Shown here: positions 35,191 to 43,665 of the stretch, in pieces
Position numbering within the stretch: position 1 is the first letter of the stretch
Layout: every line of letters starts with the position of its first letter
DNA from: a bacterium
Lineage (GTDB): Bacteria > BMS3Abin14
Assembly: GCA_029210965.1 (NCBI GenBank)
Contig: JARGFZ010000001.1
Coordinates: 62,001 to 126,000 of the forward strand
Length of the DNA: 64,000 nucleotides
Reading direction: 5' to 3'
Program-made: the position numbers and the translations under genes
Notes under the pieces: generated by a model
Seen by the model: the letters and a program-made list of their open reading frames with translations, nothing else
The model's database searches: none
Told to the model about the DNA's origin: nothing

Positions 35191-38100
35191 CTATTTGAGA
35201 ATACTTTTCAAATCCTCCTGGTCAAACTTCAACCGGAACTTGATGTAGGGTCCCTGGGCGGTAAAGTCACCCTGGGAAAAGTCGGAATCGGTAAAGCCGT
35301 GGAGGTTGTACCCGAAGCTCAGCCACATATTTTCCATAAGCCCGTAACCAAGGGATGCGCCCACCCCATAATCGGTCGTCCCGGCGTCGATAGCAGTGAG
35401 GATACTGGTCCAGGCGCCAACGTCCCACCGCGGTGTCAGGTCGTAACGTCCCTCGGCACCGAGAAGCTGGGTCAGACCGTCATAGACCTGTCCCTCGACG
35501 GTGTCCTTGACATACTTGGCGCCGTACTGGAAAGAAACCTGGAGATCATCGGAGGCCTTGAGGTTGGCGTTGAAGTTGTTGACCAGCTTCCAGGCGTTGA
35601 GATCGGCAGTTCCGCCCTTTTCCTCGTCGATAACGTAATCAAGGCGGTCGAGCAGCGTCCACTTCCTCTCGAAGGGCCTGTATACGAAGCCCAGTCTCAC
35701 ATCGGTCTCTTTCGTGTTGATCCCGGTGTCAGCCTCGGTCCGGAAATGCTTGAGATCGGTGGAGATACCGATACCGTCTGCAGGCTCACCGAAGAGGCCC
35801 GAGATCACGCCCCACTTATCGCTGGTTTCGGCGTTACGCGCCTCCAGCCTGACATCAAAATCCCACCTCACCCATCTGTAGCCAGCACCAACCGATACAG
35901 CCGCATAGTCCTCCGCGGGTGATACCGGCGCCGCATCCACATTAAGAGGTTCACTGAGGTTCTCATCCAGGACCTTAGCCCCTTCAAAACCGGCGCTCAG
36001 TGCCAGGCGTTCACTGGCCTGCCAGGTCTGTTTCAGCCCGGTGGTGGCGTACACCCTGTCACCATTTTCGTTGTAAGCTCTATCCACAGTGGAGGAGACA
36101 GCCCCTCCTCTCCAGGGTGTCGCCTGGAATCCGACCCTGGACGAATTCACGGAAGTCCCGTCTCCATCTGTGAACTCCTGTTCCGCGTAAAGGGAAGCGT
36201 TGCCGCTCAGGCGGTAATCGGCACCCAGGAGGGTTCGGGTCGGGTAAGCCGTGTTCCCGTTGTCGGCCAGGGACTGATCGTGATCGGCCCTCAACTCCCA
36301 TCGCCGGTCTTCTGAGTGCCAGTCCACACCCGCGGTAAGCTGTTGTGAAATTTCCTCGGTGCCGTCGCTTTCCTCATCTGTTGCCTGCCTTACCGCTGCC
36401 CTGTATCGACTTTGGCCCACTTCATACAAAGCGCCCGCCTCCTCCACATGGCGCTGGTGACCGGTCTCCAGGTTTTCCTGCATAAACACATCCGCAAGGA
36501 GCGAAAGGTTATTATTAAGTCTGTACCTGGCATCTGCCCCCGACTTCCGCATGCCTGCCTCCGAAGCCATTTGCTGGCCGAGGCCGAAATCCGGGTCCTG
36601 TTCCCTCACATAAAGCATTCCCTTTAGCTTGGCTGAATCGTATGCAAGTTCCACGACATACGCCGAACCATCTGAACCTGTCCCCAGCACTTCCTTGTTT
36701 GTTTCAGCAGTCTCGGCCCTGAGCTCAATACTGGCGTTAAGCTTCGCAGAGACATCCACACCTACAAGCTCCCCATCCCCCTCACCCTTGTCTTCGTTAA
36801 CATAGGACACCCCCACAGTGACCAGTGAACCCGGCACTGCAATCTGGGCACGGGCTCCATAGGTGATCCCCGTGGCATCGGGGTCAGACGTCTCATAATC
36901 CACCACGATGTACACCGGGTTGAACCCTGAATCCCGCTCGCTTACAGGTGATTTGAAAAAGAGAGTTCCTTCGTCGTAATCGATGTTGTAGTCGATGTGT
37001 CTGGCAAGTTCCTGAACAGAGAGGATCACGTGGCTCTGGAAGCGGTCCCTCACCTCGATCCTCACCGACTCGGAGTTCACAACCACATCGCTGTTGGATA
37101 GCTTGTACCGTCCTGAAGTACCGTCACCTGGAATCTCATCCTTCATGAAAGCCTGCCTGGTCTCGCTGGCGAAAAGGTTATAGGAGAAAGTCTCTCCGCG
37201 AAGTTCAGACCTCATTCCCGTCATCCGGCGATCGTATCGGGAAAGCTCGGTAACGGTTAACCCGGTGTCCGTGTCTCCGAAAAGGGCGTAGAACTGTTTT
37301 CGCTCGAGTTTCAGGTACAGTTTTCCGGAGGTAGGGGCCTCGTAACCCTGCTCGGTGGAATCACCGTAAAGGGTGTAGTACGTGTCAGGATCGATTGTTC
37401 CGTGCAGACCCTCCCCGGCAGCGCCGTGGGGTCCGGCCGTATCGTACTTCATGGTCAGGAGATACTCACCCTTGACCTTCCCTTTGGCAAAGAACGCGGT
37501 ACGGCCGTCGGTGTAGAGGTCCTCTTCATCGCCTGCGTCTTCGAGAGATTCCATGTTGCCGCTGAGGGTGTTGTAACCCACGGTCCCTTCCGCAAGTCCC
37601 ACGAGGATCCACTCCTGCCGATCCGAGTTGAGCCAGACCGGGAGACTTTCTTTCTCGCCCTCCAGCCACAGATTGACCACAGCCTCACCTGAAAGTGACG
37701 TGGGTTCCAGTTCAAGATAGGCCATTCCATCCTCTCCCACAAAGTAGGTACTGAAAGACCCTCTGCGCCCGGAAAGGTCCTCATTTCTGTCTGCTTCGGC
37801 CTGCTGGAGGGTCCTGTGGGGAGGATCCACGTAGTATTGGCCCATGACTCCCCGTCTAGCCGGGTAACCTGCCATGTCTGTGAGACGAATAGCTATTCTG
37901 GGTGAGTTAAGGCCATCGGCCGTCAGACGGGAAAGGTCGGGTCTGTATTTCATGGTCACCGGTGAGCCCGAATAGTGGACTGTCTGCTCTATCCTCGCCA
38001 CCTCCTTGCCGCTGGCGTCCAAGGCCACCGCGGTCAACCGGTTGTCGCCTTCAACAATGTCGACACCACGCCAGATGCTCAGGGCGGCGATCTGAAGATC

Positions 38101-40821
38101 ATTCTTTACCGTGGAATCAAAGTGGAGGGGGTTTATCTCTTTCCCGTCCAGTTCTATCCTGACCCGCTGGTCGGGAGGGTGAACCACGGCTATCTTGAGG
38201 CTGGGAATATGAGGCAGGAACCCGGTTCCCGGTTTCACCCACCGTAGTGTCCCGTTATCCGATGCGAACCAATCCAGATATTTTAACGGGTCAACATCCG
38301 GTGCCCTCTCCTCGTGTACCACCCTCTCAACAGCAGCGTTTCGCCTTGGACCGGGATGAACCCCCTTGATGATGATCTCGGTAGTGTTCTGATCGTTTAT
38401 GGTCACAAGCTCTGAACGCTTCTCGATGGTGGTGATGATAACGGTGACCTCCACCCGCCTGTTGAGGGTCCTCCCCCTGACAGTGTCGTTGGAGGCCAAC
38501 GGCTCATCTGGTCCTTTCCCATCGATAATGAACAAGCCGGACGGCAGATCCCAGATGCTTCTAAGGTACCGGGCCATACTCCTTGCCCGGGCCCTGGACA
38601 GGGCATGGTTGTCGGCGTAAAGACGCTGCCCCCTCGCGCTGATAGGAACGTTATCCGTGTGACCGGTGACATGCACCCGTCCGATCTCAGCCGGATCAAA
38701 CAGTGCCGAGATGATATCCAGAGCCTTCCTGTCATCCTCTGAAAGGCTGGCCTCGAAGGTCCCGAAATGGGGCCGGAAGACGAACTTTCTGGTCCTCGTC
38801 TCTTCCCGTTCCGCGACCTTCAGGAGCACATTCTCCACCGGCGGGGTGGTCATATCCTTCTGGATCGGAGTGTCGAATATGACACTTGCGCTGCTGACAA
38901 CCTCGTTCATCTCGCCCTGCACCAGTTTGACCGTGTTACTCCCATCCCCGGAGTCCAGGTGCTCGATATCTTCTTCCCGGGACCATTGCCACCCCTCTTT
39001 GAACTTTGTTTCGAAGGTGATCCCCTTCTCCCAGGCGCCGGAGACGTCCCCCACGTTCCACACAAGTGTGCTTCCCTGAACCTCGGGATCGCCGATGGCA
39101 ACCCCCTCCAACATAGCCGTTCCACGCACATATTCCATACCCTCAGAAAGGTTGACCCTGAAACGTATATTTTGAAGAGGTACCTGCTCCCCCGTCATAT
39201 TGGCACTGAAAGTAACTCGATCCTGCAGGGCCATCGTCTTGAGTACAAGGACAGCTCTCCCCTCCATCGGAGTTTTCGGAGTCAGGTTAAAATCAACTCT
39301 CCAGAGGGACCCGCCGGCAAGGTCCACGAACCTGGACCAGGGAGTTCGGGCCTGCCGAGTATCCTCGTCACACGCAACGACATCGTACATTTCCGGGACC
39401 GTTTCCAAGTCCAACTGGACCACATGGGTACCGGAGTGCACGCCCTCGAAATGGTACCTGCCCATCTGATCTGTTACAACATAGGTCCCGTCCTCCAGGA
39501 AGAGCCTGATACCGGCCACACCGCCAGTGTCCCCCTCCCCGCAAACCCCGGACAGGACCCGCCCCATGATCACGTTGCGGCTTCGGAAGAGTTCTTCGGT
39601 GACGCGCACCGTGGCCAGTGCGGTGTTTGAAAGCAAGGCACCCGAGGAAGCGATATTGGGGGCTACAGCCCGGCCGGGCAACGCTCCGGCACCAACTCTG
39701 GAAACGAAGGTGATGGTAACCGTTCCTCCAGGCGGGAGGTCTCCCACGGAAAAGGCCATGGAACGACCGTCCGGCGCAATCATTGGGTCTGGTGAGGAAA
39801 GCCCGCCTATTGATGTGGATCCGGCCTCGTATCTGAACCCCAGGGGAAGGTCTGTGGTAACCACTGTAGCCGGGATCGTTGCCCCGGATGTGTTTTCCAC
39901 CGTAATGGTGTAAGTCAGGTAATCCCCCACCGAAACCGTGTTTTTCCCCGCCGAGGCCGTGGTCCACAGGATCCCGGTCGCGTCAAACACAAAGGATGCC
40001 GAGGATGTGTCGGAACTGTCCGTGGGATCGGTGTATTCTGCCGAGAACTGGGCCCCCGGGAACCCGTAAAGGATTCCGTCGTTGGCGCTTTCTACGGGGG
40101 CTCCCGACCGGATGTAACCGGTAAAAACCCCCGTGTCCAGGCCGGTCTCAGTGAGGAGAAGGGTTTCAATAGTGATCGTTGCCGTATCCTCAACCGTAAC
40201 GGACAGGGTGTCGGCAACGGCCGGGTCCAAGTTCCCATCTGCGTCGGCCAGCCTTGCAAACACGGGATCGTCCGGGCTGAAATTCCCCGCCGGTTCCAGG
40301 GGCACCGGGACGCTGAGGTCGATGCTCGTTGCCGTGGCCGGATCCGATGGCGCCGGGGCTGGCGTGAAAACGGCCCCGTTGAAGTAGCTCGTTATGCCCA
40401 CGGTGAGGAAGATCGAGGGCGAGGACGGAGCGTAACGGAAAAGTTCCAGGGTGGATGAAGTCCCGGGCAGCACCGTCACTGTGCTCACGGAGTTTGAGAA
40501 AACCGTCTGGGGTACGCCGCTGATAAGGAAATCGGCCTGGGCCGTATTGGTAATGATGGTCCCCGGGGGAGCCGCGAAAACCGTACCACAGGAAACGAGC
40601 AGAAGGAAAACCAGCAGTAAAGAAACCTGCATGGGCCTGGGACCCGACTGAAAAAGCCTGGAACCAGGCGCGTGCAGGGCCCGCCCGGCGGTTCTGTCTC
40701 CGCCGGACGGACCGGTAATACTCCTTATGGACCGGCCCGCCCTCAACGCGCACCAACCCCTTTTCCCGGAATTAAACATTCGGGAACAGAGCCTGGCTAT
40801 GTCGGAGGTGAACAGGGCCAT
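35191..40821 (-). CDS. Giant outer-membrane protein: DUF11, SdrD-like, OmpA-like and beta-barrel regions
   Basis: 1876 codons. The longest frame starts 4 bases after the upstream stop; a typical signal peptide begins at Met64 (MQVSLLLVFLLLVSCGTVFAA, from 40632), so that may be the true start. Domain order: GTIITNTAQADF module (about 87-120); DUF11 repeat (about 285-400); SdrD-like Cna-B region (415-510, RVLSGVCGEGDTGGVAGIRL, DQMGRYHFEGV); second DUF11-like segment (520-650); OmpA-like peptidoglycan-binding domain (680-795, GHTDNVPI, LSRARARSMARYL, NRRVEV); Ig-like stretch (about 860-1060); and a long beta-rich barrel (about 1100-1876) that ends in YIKFRLKFDQEDLKSILK. It should sit in the outer membrane and touch the cell wall. 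Last gene of a five-gene secreted-protein cluster. Confidence 0.75.
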   Translation of the reverse strand: MALFTSDIARLCSRMFNSGKRGWCALRAGRSIRSITGPSGGDRTAGRALHAPGSRLFQSGPRPMQVSLLLVFLLLVSCGTVFAAPPGTIITNTAQADFLISGVPQTVFSNSVSTVTVLPGTSSTLELFRYAPSSPSIFLTVGITSYFNGAVFTPAPAPSDPATATSIDLSVPVPLEPAGNFSPDDPVFARLADADGNLDPAVADTLSVTVEDTATITIETLLLTETGLDTGVFTGYIRSGAPVESANDGILYGFPGAQFSAEYTDPTDSSDTSSASFVFDATGILWTTASAGKNTVSVGDYLTYTITVENTSGATIPATVVTTDLPLGFRYEAGSTSIGGLSSPDPMIAPDGRSMAFSVGDLPPGGTVTITFVSRVGAGALPGRAVAPNIASSGALLSNTALATVRVTEELFRSRNVIMGRVLSGVCGEGDTGGVAGIRLFLEDGTYVVTDQMGRYHFEGVHSGTHVVQLDLETVPEMYDVVACDEDTRQARTPWSRFVDLAGGSLWRVDFNLTPKTPMEGRAVLVLKTMALQDRVTFSANMTGEQVPLQNIRFRVNLSEGMEYVRGTAMLEGVAIGDPEVQGSTLVWNVGDVSGAWEKGITFETKFKEGWQWSREEDIEHLDSGDGSNTVKLVQGEMNEVVSSASVIFDTPIQKDMTTPPVENVLLKVAEREETRTRKFVFRPHFGTFEASLSEDDRKALDIISALFDPAEIGRVHVTGHTDNVPISARGQRLYADNHALSRARARSMARYLRSIWDLPSGLFIIDGKGPDEPLASNDTVRGRTLNRRVEVTVIITTIEKRSELVTINDQNTTEIIIKGVHPGPRRNAAVERVVHEERAPDVDPLKYLDWFASDNGTLRWVKPGTGFLPHIPSLKIAVVHPPDQRVRIELDGKEINPLHFDSTVKNDLQIAALSIWRGVDIVEGDNRLTAVALDASGKEVARIEQTVHYSGSPVTMKYRPDLSRLTADGLNSPRIAIRLTDMAGYPARRGVMGQYYVDPPHRTLQQAEADRNEDLSGRRGSFSTYFVGEDGMAYLELEPTSLSGEAVVNLWLEGEKESLPVWLNSDRQEWILVGLAEGTVGYNTLSGNMESLEDAGDEEDLYTDGRTAFFAKGKVKGEYLLTMKYDTAGPHGAAGEGLHGTIDPDTYYTLYGDSTEQGYEAPTSGKLYLKLERKQFYALFGDTDTGLTVTELSRYDRRMTGMRSELRGETFSYNLFASETRQAFMKDEIPGDGTSGRYKLSNSDVVVNSESVRIEVRDRFQSHVILSVQELARHIDYNIDYDEGTLFFKSPVSERDSGFNPVYIVVDYETSDPDATGITYGARAQIAVPGSLVTVGVSYVNEDKGEGDGELVGVDVSAKLNASIELRAETAETNKEVLGTGSDGSAYVVELAYDSAKLKGMLYVREQDPDFGLGQQMASEAGMRKSGADARYRLNNNLSLLADVFMQENLETGHQRHVEEAGALYEVGQSRYRAAVRQATDEESDGTEEISQQLTAGVDWHSEDRRWELRADHDQSLADNGNTAYPTRTLLGADYRLSGNASLYAEQEFTDGDGTSVNSSRVGFQATPWRGGAVSSTVDRAYNENGDRVYATTGLKQTWQASERLALSAGFEGAKVLDENLSEPLNVDAAPVSPAEDYAAVSVGAGYRWVRWDFDVRLEARNAETSDKWGVISGLFGEPADGIGISTDLKHFRTEADTGINTKETDVRLGFVYRPFERKWTLLDRLDYVIDEEKGGTADLNAWKLVNNFNANLKASDDLQVSFQYGAKYVKDTVEGQVYDGLTQLLGAEGRYDLTPRWDVGAWTSILTAIDAGTTDYGVGASLGYGLMENMWLSFGYNLHGFTDSDFSQGDFTAQGPYIKFRLKFDQEDLKSILK

Positions 40822-40827
40822 GGCGTC

Positions 40828-41844
40828 CTAGTCGATGGTGACGTCAAACTCCACAGTCATGGACGAACCGCCTGTCAACGTCGCCCCTGTGACCGTAATG
40901 GGGCCGGCGTCACTCTGGCCGGTCGGTGCGCCACCTGTCACAGAGAGAGTTCCGGCCACATAGGTGGTGTTTGCCGGGAAAGCATCCGAAAGATCAATGT
41001 TGTTAGCGTCTCCCGTCCCTGTGTTGGTCACGGTGATGGTGTAGTGGATGGTAGCCCCGGGGATCGCCTTGGCGTTGGGCGGTCCATTGCCCAGCCCGTC
41101 ATCGGTCACTTGAGCAGTCTTGGTGGCTGTGAGAGTGGCGTTGACCACCTGGAACGCGGCGTAGGCTTCGTAGTTCGCATCACCCGCGGCGTCGCTGTAG
41201 CCGGCGCCGTCGTTGTAGACGTTCTGGACCTGGGTGGAAATCTCGGCGTTGCCGCTGTCGTTAGCCAGAGCGGCGCCCAACCCCGCGACTCCTCCTTCTC
41301 TGGTCACAGAGGCGATCACATAGGTGTAGGCATCGGCGGTGGTGGCTGCAGTCGGTACATCGACCACCATAAGCACGTTGCGGACCTCGTCTTCAGCCAT
41401 ATCATCAAGGTAAAAACCGCCAGATCCAGCCGGCAGAGCGGTATCACCGCCATCGAGGACCCCATCACCGTTCACATCGAGATACAGAATCTCTGTACTG
41501 GGAGCGGGTGCCGAGGCCGGGAAAGACAGGAGCAGGTCCACAGTACCGTTGGTGACATTCTGCACCGAGAAGGCGATGGCGTTGCCCGTGGAACCCGGGA
41601 AGACCCCCACTGTTGCCGCGGTGCTTGGAGCAATTGTCCAGTCGAGGACCCTGTCCACCAGAAAATCCACCGATGCGTTGGTGGTGATGGTGGACAGGCC
41701 GGCCCCGTACTGGATCGTGACGCTGTTGGTGATGGTGGTGCCGTAGTTGGTATCGGCACCCGCGGCCAGCGCCAACTGAGGCACGGCCAGAGCCAGAACG
41801 GCCACCATCAGGACAGCGAGCCCAAATGATGTTTTTGTTTTCAT
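40828..41844 (-). CDS. Secreted DUF11-domain protein
   Basis: 338 aa from ATG 41844, preceded by GAAAGGAGAAAGAA. Signal peptide about 1-28 (VLALAVPQLALAAG). The mature N-terminus is GTTITNSVTIQYGAGLSTIT, a module shared with two neighbours. The C-terminal DUF11 domain includes AIPGATIHYTITVTNTGTGD and ends MTVEFDVTID at the stop. A DVNGDGVLDGGD stretch resembles a dockerin-like calcium loop. Four bases separate its stop from the longest frame of the giant downstream gene. About 213 bases upstream to the next gene hold GC-rich inverted repeat sequence around 41905-41920 and no gene. Confidence 0.78.
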   Translation of the reverse strand: MKTKTSFGLAVLMVAVLALAVPQLALAAGADTNYGTTITNSVTIQYGAGLSTITTNASVDFLVDRVLDWTIAPSTAATVGVFPGSTGNAIAFSVQNVTNGTVDLLLSFPASAPAPSTEILYLDVNGDGVLDGGDTALPAGSGGFYLDDMAEDEVRNVLMVVDVPTAATTADAYTYVIASVTREGGVAGLGAALANDSGNAEISTQVQNVYNDGAGYSDAAGDANYEAYAAFQVVNATLTATKTAQVTDDGLGNGPPNAKAIPGATIHYTITVTNTGTGDANNIDLSDAFPANTTYVAGTLSVTGGAPTGQSDAGPITVTGATLTGGSSMTVEFDVTID

Positions 41845-42057
41845 TTCTTTCTCCTTTCGATAATACAAATACACCGTCAGTTTATTTTCATTTCAGGGTT
41901 TGCCGCGTGCGGCCCGGAGTATGCCTGTCGCGGTCTTTTTATTTCTCCTTCGATTCAGAAATGACCACCTCTTTTTCAACAGTTTTATTTTTCGCCATAA
42001 AGTGGGAGCCAAAAAAGGTACTCCCGACCTGTTTCGCTCTTCGAGGTACTAAAGGCT

Positions 42058-42552
42058 CTACTTCACCCTGGCCCTGAAGGTCACCGTGCCGCCCCCTCGG
42101 GCGGGTACGGGCTCAACCAGCTGCCAGCGGATATGCGTGTAATCGTACGGTATGGCCTTGCGCTTTTGGCCATCATCACCGGTCACTGTGAGGAATTCCG
42201 GCAGTCCATAGGTGCCTCCCCCGTCCACAGAATAGGTAGTATTAGCCCCTTCTCTTTCAGCACTTCCCCCCTGGTAGACCATGTGCTCGGGGATGGGGTT
42301 CGTAAGGATGATGTCTGTGGCCTCCTCATCACCTTCGTTGATATAATTTATTTTTAAAGTGAGGACCTCACCCGGCATGGCGCTCGTTGCCGGAACGAGC
42401 TGCGTGATCTTTGTGCCGGATCCGTCCACAGTCACAACTTCCCTGAGGACCTCCGACGTCAATTTGACCATGGCCCCATCCTGGCCCATGGCTGCCGCTA
42501 CAGTGACCGTGGAAAGAAAAAGGAGAGTCAGGGCTGTAAAAGTGTGTTTCAT
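42058..42552 (-). CDS. Small secreted DUF11-like protein
   Basis: 164 aa from ATG 42552 (GAGGAG site seven bases upstream). Signal peptide to about residue 22 (FLSTVTVAAA). The mature protein is a single DUF11-like beta domain: LVPATSAMPGEVLTLKINYI, NEGDEEATDIILTNPIPEHM and a terminal GGGTVTFRARVK. The start overlaps the region of the upstream stop, so translation is coupled to the preceding gene. Probably a small component of the same surface assembly. Confidence 0.72.
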   Translation of the reverse strand: MKHTFTALTLLFLSTVTVAAAMGQDGAMVKLTSEVLREVVTVDGSGTKITQLVPATSAMPGEVLTLKINYINEGDEEATDIILTNPIPEHMVYQGGSAEREGANTTYSVDGGGTYGLPEFLTVTGDDGQKRKAIPYDYTHIRWQLVEPVPARGGGTVTFRARVK

Positions 42553-42563
42553 GACATCACTCC

Positions 42564-43664
42564 TCAATCGATGGTGACCTGGAACGTTATGGTCCGCGTA
42601 CCCGCTGTCAGATCACCAAGTCTCACCCTTATTGCCCCACCCGTGAACTCTCCGCGGTCGGCCGGGTGATCCGCACCCGTGTCGGTCATCCCTGCCGGGG
42701 GTGCAGGACCCGGGCCGTCCGGGTCGAAGGTCAGAGAACCGGTCACGTAGGTCGTATTTGCCGGAACGGGATCGGTAACGGTCACGGCAGCCGCAGTACC
42801 TGACCCGGCGACGATGACGTCCAGTTGATAGGTGATCCGCGCCCCGGTAATGGGTATGGTAACAGGCAACCCCCCCACTGTTCCGGCAATGGCAGCCACC
42901 GACTTGACCACCGAGAGGGTGGTGGTCACGATGACGTATGCCCCCCTTGCCGCAGCATGACCGCCGCTGGCACCAAGAACGAGATCGGTGCCGCCAGGGC
43001 CTGAGCCAATGTAGATAGTACCGGGAGCCGTACTTGCCGGAGCGTTCTGGTGAACAGCTTCCAGGGTCACCCGCCCGATGTCTCCCGGGCTCAAAACCGT
43101 ATCCAGGATATCGCTTATCACCCACACGTAGATGGTGGTTTCACCCGGGACCGGAATGGGACCCGAGTAGAGAGTGTCAGTCCCGGTGCCCTCAAAGGAG
43201 CCCAGGGTGCCGGCGTCGATGGCGACCACCGGGTTGTCCGGATCGAAGTCGTTCCCTGCAACAACCCCGTTAACCGTCAAAGCGAAATTCTCAGTGCTGT
43301 TGCCCGAGTTTGTCACCGCAAAATAGAGAAGTTCCCCAAAGGTGGGGAAGGGAGGTGCCACAGGGGTCGTGCCGGCCATGGCAGGAGCTACCGAGACATC
43401 CACGATCTCCGCCACGGGCGTCAGGGTCGTGGAGCTGTAGATATTGATGTTCAACCCGCTCATGGTGTAATTCACCGCGGCCCGGTTCTGAATGACGGTT
43501 CCTGCGGGAGTCAGGGCCCAGGCTGGATGGGCACTGAAACCTGCCGCCGCGGCAAGCACCAGGACAATCAACGCCCTGGACACAATCCCCAACCTCAGGC
43601 TACCGGGGTTTTTCCAGTGAAGGTGCCTTGGCGCGGCCCCTGTTCGCAAAGGGCATGGCATCAC
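42564..43664 (-). CDS. Secreted DUF11-domain protein
   Basis: 366 aa; GTG 43664 or ATG 43661, both near a GGTGAGGTGA site, directly overlapping the upstream stop. Signal peptide near residues 25-48 (IVLVLAAAAGFSAHPAWA). The mature N-terminus is AGTVIQNRAAVNYTMSGLN, the same module as in the neighbours. DUF11 follows, with ITGARITYQLDVIVAGSGTA and VPANTTYVTGSLTF, and the protein ends TITFQVTID at its stop. Likely a surface or periplasmic structural protein. Confidence 0.75.
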   Translation of the reverse strand: MMPCPLRTGAAPRHLHWKNPGSLRLGIVSRALIVLVLAAAAGFSAHPAWALTPAGTVIQNRAAVNYTMSGLNINIYSSTTLTPVAEIVDVSVAPAMAGTTPVAPPFPTFGELLYFAVTNSGNSTENFALTVNGVVAGNDFDPDNPVVAIDAGTLGSFEGTGTDTLYSGPIPVPGETTIYVWVISDILDTVLSPGDIGRVTLEAVHQNAPASTAPGTIYIGSGPGGTDLVLGASGGHAAARGAYVIVTTTLSVVKSVAAIAGTVGGLPVTIPITGARITYQLDVIVAGSGTAAAVTVTDPVPANTTYVTGSLTFDPDGPGPAPPAGMTDTGADHPADRGEFTGGAIRVRLGDLTAGTRTITFQVTID

Positions 43665-43665
43665 G

